Source: Gemmatimonadaceae bacterium (GTDB taxonomy: Bacteria > Gemmatimonadota > Gemmatimonadetes > Gemmatimonadales > Gemmatimonadaceae). Taken from it: a stretch of DNA of 64,000 nt. Made by a program: the position numbers and the translations under genes. This document shows positions 16,693 to 25,229 of this stretch, piece after piece; positions within the stretch are counted from its first letter, which is position 1, and each line of letters starts with the position of its first letter. The notes under the pieces are model-generated. The model was given only the letters and a program-made list of their open reading frames with translations. It searched no databases and was not told the origin of the DNA. The stretch lies in contig JAUQWM010000012.1 of assembly GCA_030835125.1 (NCBI GenBank), positions 115,718 through 179,717 of the forward strand. Direction: 5' to 3'.

Positions 16693-18969
16693 CTACTCCT
16701 CGCCCCGCTCGAGTCCAGCGAACGCCACCACCAGCCGCTTGCGCCCGATGGTCTCGTCGTCGAAGTCCACGGTCACCTTGGTCTCCTTCCCCACCCCGTT
16801 CAACTCGGCGATCGTACCGCTGCCGAAACGGGAGTGTTTCACGCGTTCGCCTTTCACGAATCGGGGCTGGTCCTGGGACTCGTGCTCTGCTTCGTGAATC
16901 GTGAATCGTGAATCGTGGCTCGGCCTTGGCGGGGCCCACGTCGGGATCCCGGGCCTCCGTTCCGCCGCTGATGGGCGCTCCCACTGCTGGGCGCTGCCGC
17001 GGAGCTTCATCGTCGAGCGGTCCTTCACCATCGACGCCGGAATCTCGCGGAGGAAGCTCGAGCGCATCGACGGCATCGTTTCGCCGTTCCGGCGGCGGCT
17101 CCGGGCGTGCGAGATGAACAGCAGGTCCTCGGCGCGCGTCACGCCGACGTAGAACAGCCGGCGCTCCTCTTCCAGCGACTCGGGGTTGTCCATCGACCGC
17201 GACAGCGGGAACAGGCCTTCCTCGAGTCCCGTGAGGAACACCACCGGGAACTCCAGGCCCTTCGCGTTATGCAGGGTCATGAGCGTGACCGCGTCCGCGT
17301 TCGGGTCGAGCGCGTCGGCGCTGGTCACCAGCGTGGCGCGCTGGAGGAAGTGGTCGAGCGGCGTCAGGCCGATCTCCCCGCCGTCGTCCTGGACGGTCTC
17401 CACCGCGCCGGCGACGAGTTCTCGCACGTTGTCCAGCCGCTCGTTCGCCCCCGGACCCTCGGCCCGCAGGTGTTCCTCGTAGCCAATGGCGACCACCAGG
17501 TCGCGCAGCAGCTCGTTGACCGGCGATTCCCTGGCCTTCTCGTTCATCCGCTTCACCAGCGCCGAGAAGGCGGCCAGGGCGTCGCGGGTGGTCGGGCGGA
17601 GCGAGCCTGCGAATTTCTCGTGCGTGGCCGCGGCGAGCATGGGAATGCCGGCCGAGGACGCAAACGCCGCCAGGGCATCGAGCGTGGTCTCCCCGACGCC
17701 ACGACGGGGGGCGCTCACGGCGCGACGGAAGGCCTCGTCGTCGGCGGGGTTGGCGACGATGCGCAACCATGCCAGCAGGTCCCTGATCTCGCGTCGGTCG
17801 TAGAACCGGATTGCGCCCACCAGCCGGTACGGGATGGAATGGCGCCGGAGCGCCTCCTCCATGGCCCGGCTCTGCGAGTTGGTCCGGTACAACACCGCAA
17901 AGTCGCGCAACGGGCGCCGCTTCGCCGCATAGCGACGCTCGCTGATCTCCTCCACCACGAACTCGGCCTCGTCCCGCTCGTCGAGGGTCGCCACCACGGT
18001 GACCGAATCGCCCGGGGGCCGGGTGGTGCGCAGCGTCTTGCCCTTGCGCGACGTGTTGGCGGAGATGGCGGCGTTGGCGACGGCGAGGATCTGCGGCGTG
18101 GAGCGGTAATTCTCCTCGAGGCGGACGACCCGCGCGCCCTGGAACTCGTGCTCGAAGTCGAGGATGTTCCGGATGTCGGCGCCCCGCCAGCCGTAGATGG
18201 ACTGGTCGTCGTCGCCCACCACGGTCACGTTGCCATGGCCGGCGCCGAGCAGCGAGACGAAGCGGTACTGGGCGCGGTTGGTGTCCTGGTACTCATCGAC
18301 CAGGATGTGCTTGAAGCGCCGGCGGTATTTCTCGAGGACGTCGGGGTTCTGCTCGAGCAGGTACACCGGGAGGACGAGCAGGTCGTCGAACGTGACCGCG
18401 TTCGCCTGGCGCAGGGCCACGTCCAGCTCGCGATAGACCTGCGCCGCCGCCTTCGAGAAGGGATCCATCGCCAGGCGCTCGTACTCGGCGGACGACACGA
18501 GGGCGTTCTTGGCGTCGGAGATCGCGGCAACGATGGCCTGGGGCGGGCGGTCCTTGGGCGAGATCTTCAGCCGCTCCATGGCGTGCTTCACCGCGGCGAG
18601 GGTGTCGTCCTCGTCGTAGATGGTGAAGCCCTGGGTGCGCCCGGTGAGCTGGGCGTGGATGCGCAGGAGCCGGGCGCCTATCGAGTGGAAGGTTCCCACC
18701 CACATGCCCGACGGCTCGGCGCCGAGCAGGTCGGCGATGCGCGTGCGCATCTCGCCGGCGGCCTTGTTGGTGAAGGTGACCGCCAGGACCTGCTGCGGCG
18801 GAATGCCCTCCTGCTCGATGAGCCGGACCACGCGGCGCGTGAGCACACGCGTCTTCCCGGACCCGGCCCCGGCCAGGACGAGCATCGGCCCCGACCCATG
18901 CTCCACCGCCTCCCGCTGCGCGGGGTTCAGCCCGGACAGCAGGTCGCCACGAACATCCACTGAAGTCAT
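16693..18969 (-). CDS. pcrA: PcrA/UvrD-type superfamily 1 DNA helicase
   Basis: A 758-residue 3'-5' DNA helicase for repair and removal of proteins from DNA. Motifs in order: Q motif LNPAQREAVEHG, Walker A LAGAGSGKTRVLTRRV (from about residue 31), Walker B VDEYQDTNRAQYRF, VVGDDDQSIYGWRGAD, LEENYRSTPQIL, VTLMTLHNAKGLEFPVVFLT, ERRLFYVGVTRAEDLLF. The C-terminal end (VKHSRFGSGTIAELNGVG, VTVDFDD) is the Tudor-like RNA-polymerase-binding domain of PcrA. The linker before it is encoded by CGTGAAT heptads. The ATG at 18969 overlaps the stop of the sensor-kinase gene upstream. Long open sequence before this start is antisense to nothing conserved and was excluded. Confidence 0.95.
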   Translation of the reverse strand: MTSVDVRGDLLSGLNPAQREAVEHGSGPMLVLAGAGSGKTRVLTRRVVRLIEQEGIPPQQVLAVTFTNKAAGEMRTRIADLLGAEPSGMWVGTFHSIGARLLRIHAQLTGRTQGFTIYDEDDTLAAVKHAMERLKISPKDRPPQAIVAAISDAKNALVSSAEYERLAMDPFSKAAAQVYRELDVALRQANAVTFDDLLVLPVYLLEQNPDVLEKYRRRFKHILVDEYQDTNRAQYRFVSLLGAGHGNVTVVGDDDQSIYGWRGADIRNILDFEHEFQGARVVRLEENYRSTPQILAVANAAISANTSRKGKTLRTTRPPGDSVTVVATLDERDEAEFVVEEISERRYAAKRRPLRDFAVLYRTNSQSRAMEEALRRHSIPYRLVGAIRFYDRREIRDLLAWLRIVANPADDEAFRRAVSAPRRGVGETTLDALAAFASSAGIPMLAAATHEKFAGSLRPTTRDALAAFSALVKRMNEKARESPVNELLRDLVVAIGYEEHLRAEGPGANERLDNVRELVAGAVETVQDDGGEIGLTPLDHFLQRATLVTSADALDPNADAVTLMTLHNAKGLEFPVVFLTGLEEGLFPLSRSMDNPESLEEERRLFYVGVTRAEDLLFISHARSRRRNGETMPSMRSSFLREIPASMVKDRSTMKLRGSAQQWERPSAAERRPGIPTWAPPRPSHDSRFTIHEAEHESQDQPRFVKGERVKHSRFGSGTIAELNGVGKETKVTVDFDDETIGRKRLVVAFAGLERGEE
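16891..16917. repeat. CGTGAAT heptad repeat inside pcrA
   Basis: Three to four 7-base units encode SRFTIHEAEH in the linker between the helicase body and the C-terminal Tudor-like domain. A coding insertion of this repeat type also occurs in gatC and in the M14 peptidase. Confidence 0.8.
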
Positions 18970-20102
18970 GCTGGAAAAATAAACTCGAACCGCGCTCCCC
19001 GTTCGGTCGGCACCAGTGCCAGCGATCCCTTGTGCCACTCGGCGACGATGCGCCGGGCCAGCGCCAGGCCAATCCCCCAGCCGCGCTCCTTGGTGGTGAA
19101 CCCGGCGTCGAAGATGCGGCGGCGCAGTTCGCGCGGGACGCCGGGCCCGTCGTCGGTGACGCGGATGCGGATGTCGCCCTCCGGCAGCCGGTCGCCCTCG
19201 ACCAGGATGTGTCCCCCGCGACCGGCGAGGGCGTCCACGGCGTTCTTCACGACCGCCTCCAGGGCCCACTCGATCAGCACGGGGTCGCCCTTCATCGGCA
19301 ACTCGCCCTGGCTGCGCAACTCGATCTGCACCGTGTGCGCGAGCGTGGGCACGCGGGCGCCGAAGTACGTGGTGACGCGCTCGAGGATGGCGGCGGCGTC
19401 GACTTCTTCCTGTTGCGGCGGCCGGCCGATGCGCTCGAATCGGTGGGCGACGCGTTCCAGGCGCTCGATGTCCCCCGCCATGTGCCCCACGGCGCGCTGG
19501 CCGAGGTCGTCGCCCTCGCGGTCGCCGAGCAGCTCGATCCAGCCGGAGAGGCTGGAGATGGGCGTGCCGAGCTGGTGGGCGGACTCGCGGGCCATGCCGG
19601 CCCAGACACGCTCCCGGTCGGCGCGGGCGCGGGTCTGCAGGGCGTAGCCGCCGGCGAGGAGGAGCAGCGCGAGCGTGGCGACCTGGATGACGGGAATGAA
19701 CTGGAGCCCGAGCACGAGGCGGGTGTGCCCGAAGTGGATGACCTGGTTGGTACCGAGCCCGCGGGCGACGATGGGGGAGTTCTGGTCGTCGAGGCGCTGG
19801 ATGTACTCGCGGGCGCGGGGGTCGTCCTCGTCGAACGGGAGGTTGGCGACGGCGGTGGGGTTGCCGTTGGCGTCGGTGACGATCATGGGGACGCCGGACT
19901 CGCGGATGTCGTTGGCGAGTTCGAGCAGTGCCGAGACGGGATCGACGTTAGGGTCCTGGGCGGCGAGGACCTCGGCGAACATCTCGGAGGTGCGCTGGGC
20001 CTCGCGGCGGAGTTCGGCGACGACGCGTTGCGTGAAGAGGACCCAGGAGCCGAGGAGCAGGACGACGGCTGCGACTACGGCGAGGATGAGGCTGCGCTTC
20101 AT
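18966..20102 (-). CDS. Membrane sensor histidine kinase
   Basis: A 378-residue kinase. TM1 is LILAVVAAVVLLLGSWVLF; residues about 30-135 form an extracytoplasmic sensor part; TM2 is FIPVIQVATLALLLLAGGYA. The H box MARESAHQLGTPISSLSGWI carries the phosphorylatable histidine, followed by the N box VVKNAVDALAG, G1 VTDDGPGVPREL and G2 GWGIGLALARRI. HQLGTP in place of HELRTP is a known variant of this kinase group. No response regulator is adjacent. It lies between serS and pcrA in a housekeeping run, overlapping pcrA by 4 bases, so its output partner is encoded elsewhere. Confidence 0.92.
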   Translation of the reverse strand: MKRSLILAVVAAVVLLLGSWVLFTQRVVAELRREAQRTSEMFAEVLAAQDPNVDPVSALLELANDIRESGVPMIVTDANGNPTAVANLPFDEDDPRAREYIQRLDDQNSPIVARGLGTNQVIHFGHTRLVLGLQFIPVIQVATLALLLLAGGYALQTRARADRERVWAGMARESAHQLGTPISSLSGWIELLGDREGDDLGQRAVGHMAGDIERLERVAHRFERIGRPPQQEEVDAAAILERVTTYFGARVPTLAHTVQIELRSQGELPMKGDPVLIEWALEAVVKNAVDALAGRGGHILVEGDRLPEGDIRIRVTDDGPGVPRELRRRIFDAGFTTKERGWGIGLALARRIVAEWHKGSLALVPTERGARFEFIFPA

Positions 20103-20105
20103 TTC

Positions 20106-20138
20106 GAGCGCAAAGCGCAGGGCGCAAAGCGCAAGGCG
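20106..20138. repeat. GCGCAAA-type heptad repeat between serS and the kinase gene
   Basis: Four imperfect units (GCGCAAA, GCGCAGG, GCGCAAA, GCGCAAG) fill most of the 43-base gap. The same unit family recurs at 22951-22980 and near 53956. Confidence 0.85.
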
Positions 20139-20145
20139 GGGCGGA

Positions 20146-21417
20146 TCACAGCACTTCGGTGGCCATGTAAGGCCTCAACACCTCGGGGACGGTGACGTGG
20201 CCGTCTTCCAACTGGTAGTGCTCCAGGATGGCGGCGATTACGCGGGGGAAGGCGAGGCCGGAGCCGTTGAGGGTGTGCACAAACCTTGGCTTTTCGCCCT
20301 GGGCGGGGCGGTACCGGATATTCGCGCGGCGGGCCTGGAAGTCGCCGAAGGTGCTGCACGAGGAGACCTCGAGCCACTTGCCGACGCCGGGGGCCCAGAC
20401 CTCGAGGTCATAGCACCGGGCGGCGCCGAAGCCGGTGTCGCCGGCGGCGAGGAGGACGCGCCGGTACGGCAGGCCGAGGCGCTCGAGCAGGGACTCGGCG
20501 TGCTTCGTCAGGCGCTCGTGCTCCTCGTCGCCCTGTTCGGGGGTGCAGTAACGCACCATCTCGACCTTGTCGAACTCGTGGACGCGGAGCAGCCCGCGGG
20601 TGTCCTTCCCGGCGGCGCCGGCTTCGCGGCGGAAGCAGGGCGTGTAGGCGACGAAGCCACGCGGCAGCGTCGAGGCGTCGACGATCTCGTCGCGGTAGAG
20701 GTTCGTCACGGGCACTTCCGCGGTCGGGACGAGGAACAGGTCCTCCTCCTTCAGCGCGTACATGTCGTCCTCGAACTTGGGGAGCTGGCTGGTGCCGGTC
20801 ATCGATGCGCGATTGACCACCACCGGGACCCAGACTTCCTCGTAGCCGTGCTCGCGGACGTGGACGTCGATGAAGAAGTTCATCAGGGCCCTCGTCAGGC
20901 GGGCGCCGAGTCCGCGGAAGACGATGAAGCCGGAGCCGCTGATCTTGGCGCCGCGCTGCAGGTCGAGGATGCCGAGTTGCTCGCCAATCTCCCAGTGCGG
21001 CTTGACGCCGTCCGAGGGGCGGGGCTCGCCCCAGGTCCGCACGATGCGGTTCGCCTCTTCCCCGCCCTCGGGGACGTCGGGGAGGGTGAGGTTGGGCAGG
21101 CCGAGGAGGATGTCGCGCAGTTCCACCTCACTGGCGGCGAGTTCCTCCTCGAGCTTCTGGATCTGCTCGCCGAGGGCGCGGCCGGACGCGATCAGGTCGT
21201 CGGCATCCTCACCGGCTTTCTTGCGGCGGGCGACTTCCTGGGAGCTGGCGTTGCGCGCGGCCTTGCGCTCCTCGACGGCCTGGATGATCGAGCGGCGCTC
21301 GAGGTCGAGGGCGAGGCCGCAGTCGATGACGGGGGCGAGCGCGTCGAGCTTCTGGCGTCGGCGCATCCCGTCCCGCAGCAGCTCGACCTGCTCGCGGAAG
21401 ATCCGCGCGTCGTGCAT
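20146..21417 (-). CDS. serS: Seryl-tRNA synthetase
   Basis: A 423-residue class II synthetase charging tRNA(Ser). The N-terminal coiled-coil arm (residues about 30-105, VARRKKAGEDADDLIASGRA, LGEQIQKLEEELAASEVEL) binds the tRNA long arm. Motif 2 appears as TPCFRREAGAAGKDTRG followed by LLRVHEFDKVEMV, and motif 3 as LNGSGLAFPRVIAAILEHYQ. Length is normal. It is the first gene of a minus-strand run continuing to gatB. Heptad repeats flank it on both sides. Confidence 0.97.
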   Translation of the reverse strand: MHDARIFREQVELLRDGMRRRQKLDALAPVIDCGLALDLERRSIIQAVEERKAARNASSQEVARRKKAGEDADDLIASGRALGEQIQKLEEELAASEVELRDILLGLPNLTLPDVPEGGEEANRIVRTWGEPRPSDGVKPHWEIGEQLGILDLQRGAKISGSGFIVFRGLGARLTRALMNFFIDVHVREHGYEEVWVPVVVNRASMTGTSQLPKFEDDMYALKEEDLFLVPTAEVPVTNLYRDEIVDASTLPRGFVAYTPCFRREAGAAGKDTRGLLRVHEFDKVEMVRYCTPEQGDEEHERLTKHAESLLERLGLPYRRVLLAAGDTGFGAARCYDLEVWAPGVGKWLEVSSCSTFGDFQARRANIRYRPAQGEKPRFVHTLNGSGLAFPRVIAAILEHYQLEDGHVTVPEVLRPYMATEVL

Positions 21418-21427
21418 GGGATTGATG

Positions 21428-21459
21428 GATTGCAGAGTGCAGAGTGCGGATTGCGGATC
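21428..21459. repeat. GATTGCA/GAGTGCA-type heptad repeat upstream of serS
   Basis: Four to five imperfect units begin 11 bases before the serS start codon, so the serS leader is repeat DNA. The same unit family is found at 40760-40806, 45396-45416 and 54007-54030. Confidence 0.85.
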
Positions 21460-21485
21460 GGCCGGTGGTGCAATCCGGGACTACA

Positions 21486-22091
21486 TTAGTTCGTCGGAAC
21501 GCCCGGGAGGAGCGATCGGAATCCGCAGTTCGGGTCGTAGGTCATCCTGAACACGATCGTGCGTGCAACCGGGTCGATGGCCTTGATCTGCATCTTGGCG
21601 TAGACGAGCTGCGAGGTCTGGAACTGGCAGACATCCGTCGACAGCTCGACGAGGGCGGCTTCGTCGATCCCGAGCACCAGGGTCGAGTCGTACTTGTAGC
21701 CGCTGTTCGGCGCGCGCGAGACGGCCGCGTAGTCACCCGTCACCTTCTGCAGTCCGACGCGACGTCCGGCCGTGACGGCGCCGCCCACCAGCGTGACGGG
21801 GATCAGCACCACCTTCCCGTTCTCGTCGATGTCGAACACCAGGTCGAAGCCGTAGGTCGGCTCGAGTCGCAGGGGCGTGAAGAAGATCACGTTGAACGCG
21901 GCCGGCACGTTCACGGGGGTCTGCGAGACCGAGTAGACGATGAAGCTGTCGGTCCGGACCGAGGTCGTGGCCTGGGGCGCGAATGGATCGTCACACGCGG
22001 CAGCGCCGATGCCCGTCACGGCGAGCGCGACAAGGGCAATCCGGCGGGCGCCCGGGCGTGGATTCCGGCTGAAAAGTGAGCTGAGGATCAC
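21486..22091 (-). CDS. Lipoprotein of unknown function
   Basis: A 201-residue protein. I chose the GTG at 22091 because AGGAGG lies 12 bases upstream, and this start gives a clean lipoprotein signal (RRIALVALAVTGIGAAA, then C). An ATG at 22148 would extend it almost into the divergent gene. The mature domain is beta-rich (SFIVYSVSQTPVNVPAAFNV, YGFDLVFDIDENGKVVLIPV, STLVLGIDEAALVEL, IVFRMTYDPNCGF). I recognise no named family. It is divergent from the Roadblock gene, with about 70 bases between them. Confidence 0.75.
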   Translation of the reverse strand: MILSSLFSRNPRPGARRIALVALAVTGIGAAACDDPFAPQATTSVRTDSFIVYSVSQTPVNVPAAFNVIFFTPLRLEPTYGFDLVFDIDENGKVVLIPVTLVGGAVTAGRRVGLQKVTGDYAAVSRAPNSGYKYDSTLVLGIDEAALVELSTDVCQFQTSQLVYAKMQIKAIDPVARTIVFRMTYDPNCGFRSLLPGVPTN

Positions 22092-22161
22092 GGCGAACAG
22101 TAACCTCCTAACCTGTGATACTTCAAGCGATTGCTCGCTTGACTTCATCCTGTCCCCAATT

Positions 22162-22548
22162 ATGCTTCGCCTCGAACCGACCGCGGAGTCGCCGTTGCCC
22201 ACCATCCACGACCTCGTGCGTGCCCTCGCCCAGCGCGAAGGCGTCGAGGCGGTGGTCATCCTCGGGCGAGACGGCCTCCTGATTGACACCCGGACCGCGG
22301 GCAACCTCGACGGCGAGCACCTCGCCGCCCTGTCCCCCGCGATCGCATCGGCGGCGGAAGCCCTCGGGCAGGCCGCCGGTCACGGTTCCTTCGTCACGAC
22401 GGTCGTCGAATACGAGCGCGGACACGCCATCGTCTCCGCCATCTCCGGCGACGCGCTGCTCCTCCTGGTCGTCCACGACAGCGCCAACCTTGGCGCGCTG
22501 CTGTTCGACCTCCGCCGGCACCGGGCGAACATCGCCTCCCTCGTGTGA
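22162..22548 (+). CDS. Roadblock/LC7-domain protein
   Basis: A 128-residue protein with the Roadblock/LC7 pattern: VRALAQREGVEAVVILGRDG then LLIDTRTAG, LSPAIASAAEALGQAAGHGS, and ALLLLVVHDSANLGALLFDL. Bacterial members such as MglB regulate small Ras-like GTPases in polarity and motility, or act as scaffolds. The ATG at 22162 has no ribosome-binding site. A TTG at 22195 has GGAG at 6 bases, and a TTGACT/TATGCT promoter-like pair (22139-22166) overlaps the ATG, so the shorter form is possible. No small GTPase is nearby. The stop overlaps the start of a response regulator. Confidence 0.85.
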   Translation: MLRLEPTAESPLPTIHDLVRALAQREGVEAVVILGRDGLLIDTRTAGNLDGEHLAALSPAIASAAEALGQAAGHGSFVTTVVEYERGHAIVSAISGDALLLLVVHDSANLGALLFDLRRHRANIASLV

Positions 22549-22952
22549 TCGACGCCGCCCCGGTGGAGCGCGCGCACGTGCTGGTGGTGGATGACGAGCC
22601 GCACGTGGTTCGCATCATCCAGATGAAGCTCGAGCAGGGCCCGTTTCGGGTGACGCTGGCCTACGACGGCATCCAGGCGCTGGAAGCGCTGGAGCGCGAG
22701 GGCGACCTGAAGATGGTCCTCCTCGACATCATGATGCCTCACGTCTCGGGCCTCGAGGTGCTGGCGCGCCTGCGCGCCAACGATTCCACGCGCGAGTTGC
22801 CCGTCGTCATCCTCACCGCGGCGGGACACGACACGCAGCGCGAGCGGGCGATGACGCTGGGCGCGACGGACTTCATGACGAAACCCTTCAGTCCCAAGAA
22901 GCTGATGGCGAGGACGGCGGAGCTGGCGGGCGTGCGGGTGGAGAGTGGCTGA
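22545..22952 (+). CDS. Single-domain response regulator
   Basis: A 135-residue CheY-like receiver: HVLVVDDEPHVVRIIQMKLE, the phospho-acceptor aspartate in MVLLDIMMPHVSGLEVL, the threonine in VVILTAAGHD and the lysine in DFMTKPFSPKKLM. There is no output domain, so it acts by protein-protein contact. The GTG start overlaps the Roadblock stop (GTGA). The pairing suggests a small signalling unit that accompanies the nucleotide-sugar genes downstream. The cognate kinase is not adjacent. Confidence 0.92.
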   Translation: MIDAAPVERAHVLVVDDEPHVVRIIQMKLEQGPFRVTLAYDGIQALEALEREGDLKMVLLDIMMPHVSGLEVLARLRANDSTRELPVVILTAAGHDTQRERAMTLGATDFMTKPFSPKKLMARTAELAGVRVESG

Positions 22953-24036
22953 GCGCGAAGCGCAAGGCGCGAGGCGCAACGGGACCGCGGCAACCTCGTG
23001 GTGCGTGGTCCTGGCTGGGGGCGTTGGCTCGAGGTTCTGGCCGGTGAGCACCGCGCACCGGCCCAAGCAACTGCTGCCGCTGGCGAGCGACCGTCCCCTG
23101 CTCCGCGACTCGCTGGATCGCATGGCGCCGCTCTGCGACCCCGCGCACACGCTCGTCCTCACCAACGCGTCGCTCGTGGATGCCATCCGGGCGCTCGCGC
23201 CGGAGATCCCGGCCGCGAACATTATCGCCGAACCTCGCCCGGCCGGGACCGCGGCGGCGCTGACCTGGGCGGCGGCGCACATCGAGCGGGAGCACGGGCC
23301 GGACTCGATCATGATGAGCGTCCACGCCGACTGGGCCGTCGCGAACCCCGGGGGCTTCCGGCTCGCCCTGCAGGAAGCGGCGACGATCGCGTCATCCACC
23401 CGCTCGCTGGTGACGGTGGGGATCGTCCCGGGCCGTCCGGACCCCGGCTATGGCTACATCCGCCCGGGAGAGCCGCTCGCGGACTCGACAGGCGGCGCGC
23501 GCCGCGTCGCGCAGTTCGTCGAGAAGCCGAGCCCGGAGCGCGCCGAGGTGATGGTGCGCGAGGGATGCCTGTGGAACTCGGGGATCTTCGTGTGGACGGT
23601 GGGCGATTTCCTGGCCGAGGTGCGGAAGCACTGCCATGAAGTGGCGCCGTCGCTGGCGGCGCACGCGAACGACCTGGCCGCGTTCTTTGCCGGGGTGAAG
23701 ACGCCGATCGCGGTGGACGTGGGCGTCCTCGAACGGAGCGACAAGGTGGCGGTGATCCCGGGCGATTTCGGCTGGGACGACGTGGGCACGTGGGCCGCGC
23801 TCCTGCGGGTCCGCCCGGCGGATGCGTCCGGCAACGTGACGCATGGCCCGGTCTACGCCGTGAACGCCTCGGGGAACGTGGTGCACGCCGAGGGCAACGA
23901 GGTGGTGCTGTACGGCGTCTCCGACCTGGTGGTGGTCACCCAGAAGGGTCTGACCCTATTGACCACGGTGGAGCATGCGGCGGACCTCAAGCAACTGCTC
24001 GCGGCGCTGCCGGCGCGGGTGCGGGAGCGCGAGTGA
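22945..24036 (+). CDS. manC: Mannose-1-phosphate guanylyltransferase
   Basis: A 363-residue nucleotidyltransferase making GDP-mannose from mannose-1-phosphate and GTP for glycan synthesis. Visible are the pyrophosphorylase signature CVVLAGGVGSRFWPVSTAHR followed by PKQLLPL, GTAAALTWAA, SVHADWAVAN, GYGYIRPGE, FVEKPSPERAEVMV, WNSGIFVWTVGDFLAE and GDFGWDDVGTWAAL. There is no C-terminal isomerase domain, so it is the short, monofunctional form. The GTG start overlaps the regulator stop by 8 bases, and the first ~15 codons are encoded by GCGCAAG heptad repeats, so the N-terminal tail (AEREAQGARRNG) is unlikely to be conserved. Confidence 0.9.
   Translation: MAEREAQGARRNGTAATSWCVVLAGGVGSRFWPVSTAHRPKQLLPLASDRPLLRDSLDRMAPLCDPAHTLVLTNASLVDAIRALAPEIPAANIIAEPRPAGTAAALTWAAAHIEREHGPDSIMMSVHADWAVANPGGFRLALQEAATIASSTRSLVTVGIVPGRPDPGYGYIRPGEPLADSTGGARRVAQFVEKPSPERAEVMVREGCLWNSGIFVWTVGDFLAEVRKHCHEVAPSLAAHANDLAAFFAGVKTPIAVDVGVLERSDKVAVIPGDFGWDDVGTWAALLRVRPADASGNVTHGPVYAVNASGNVVHAEGNEVVLYGVSDLVVVTQKGLTLLTTVEHAADLKQLLAALPARVRERE
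22951..22980. repeat. GCGCAAG-type heptad repeat at the start of the guanylyltransferase gene
   Basis: Four units (GCGCGAA, GCGCAAG, GCGCGAG, GCGCAAC). They separate the end of the response-regulator gene from conserved guanylyltransferase codons and are translated as a short polar tail. Confidence 0.8.
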
Positions 24037-25229
24037 GCCTCGTCTTCGTCGACGACGCGGTCGCGGCCGACTTCCAGCCGTTCGCCCTCACGCGTCCGTG
24101 CTGCGAGCTGCGCGCGGGGGCGGAACTCGTCAGGCGGCGGTGGGAGATCGCGACCGGGGCGTCCACGTACGGGTTCATCGGTGCCCCGCACCTGCTGGAC
24201 TTCGATGAACCCGGGGCGGCGGCGGTGGTGCGGGACGTCGTGCCCGCGGGCAGCATCGTGGTGAACGCGCGGTGCGCGGTGGGGCTCGCAGGGTTTCCGG
24301 CGGACGGGAACGCGTGGTCCTGCGACGGAACGCTGGCGGCGGTGCGCGTCCGGGTTCCGGTCACGGTCGACGAGGTTCTCGCGGACGGCGGCTCCCTGGC
24401 GCGGCTGGCCGGGGTCGAGCGGCACATCCCGATCGAGGGGCGTTGGCTGGAGCACGTCTGGGACCTGGTCCGGCTCCTTCCCGACCTGCTGGCCGCGGAC
24501 ATTCCCTTCCTGGGCGCCACCCTGCCCGTCGCCACGCCATCGGGGGTGACGACGATCGGCCCGAACCAGGTGTTCGTGGAGCGGGGCGCGACGGTCGAGC
24601 CGATGGTGGTGCTCGACGCCAGCGTGGGCCCGATCCTCGTCAGGCGGGGCGCCCTGATCCAGTCGTTCACCCGGATCGCGGGACCCTGCGTGATCGGCGA
24701 GGAGACGGTGGTGAACGGCGGCCGCATCACCGGCAGCAGCATCGGCGACCACTGTCGCGTGAACGGCGAGGTCAGCACCACGGTGTTCAACGGCTACGCG
24801 AACAAGGGGCACGACGGCTTCCTCGGCCACTCGGTGCTGGGGCGCTGGGTCAACCTCGGCGCCGGCACCACCAACAGCAACCTGAAGAACAACTACTCCG
24901 AGGTCGCCCTGTGGACGCCGACCGGGGTCCGGAAGACGGGGATGCAGTTCCTCGGCTCGTTCCTGGGTGACCATGCCAAGACCGCCATCGGGACGCGCCT
25001 GACGACTGGCGCGGTGATAGGTGCCGGCGCCAATGTGTACGGCACGGGCATGACACCGCGTCATGTGCCGCCGTTTGCGTGGGGCCTGGATGGGACCGAT
25101 GTGTGGGAACTGGAGCCGTTCCTCGAGACGGCGGAACGGGCGATGAAGCGCCGCAACGTGCCCCTGAGCGAGGGGGCGAAGCGCCAGCTCACCGCCGCCT
25201 GGCAGCGCGCCACCGAGGATCCGGGGTGA
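24033..25229 (+). CDS. GlmU-like sugar nucleotidyltransferase with left-handed beta-helix
   Basis: A 398-residue protein. The N-terminal ~180 residues (LVFVDDAVAADFQPFALTRP, CELRAGAELVRRRWE) match the NTP_transf_4 type of putative sugar nucleotidyltransferase. Residues about 185-370 form a hexapeptide left-handed helix (VFVERGATVEPMVVLDAS, IGEETVVNGGRITGSSIGDH, NLGAGTTNSNLKNNY, TGAVIGAGANVYG) typical of acyltransferase and GlmU C-terminal halves. It probably activates or acetylates a sugar phosphate for surface glycans. The GTG start overlaps the guanylyltransferase stop (GTGA). Confidence 0.82.
   Translation: MSLVFVDDAVAADFQPFALTRPCCELRAGAELVRRRWEIATGASTYGFIGAPHLLDFDEPGAAAVVRDVVPAGSIVVNARCAVGLAGFPADGNAWSCDGTLAAVRVRVPVTVDEVLADGGSLARLAGVERHIPIEGRWLEHVWDLVRLLPDLLAADIPFLGATLPVATPSGVTTIGPNQVFVERGATVEPMVVLDASVGPILVRRGALIQSFTRIAGPCVIGEETVVNGGRITGSSIGDHCRVNGEVSTTVFNGYANKGHDGFLGHSVLGRWVNLGAGTTNSNLKNNYSEVALWTPTGVRKTGMQFLGSFLGDHAKTAIGTRLTTGAVIGAGANVYGTGMTPRHVPPFAWGLDGTDVWELEPFLETAERAMKRRNVPLSEGAKRQLTAAWQRATEDPG

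Noticed and set aside
17107..18963. Long plus-strand frame opposite pcrA, and similar long frames opposite gatA, groEL, serS and the fused MFS gene
   Set aside because: High GC content leaves antisense frames open. The sequences are rich in R, G, A and H and match no fold, and the sense strands encode well-known proteins.
18970..19269. Upstream extension of the pcrA ORF to 19269
   Set aside because: It overlaps the sensor-kinase gene in another frame and has no helicase pattern; the ATG at 18969 overlaps the kinase stop as in a coupled operon.
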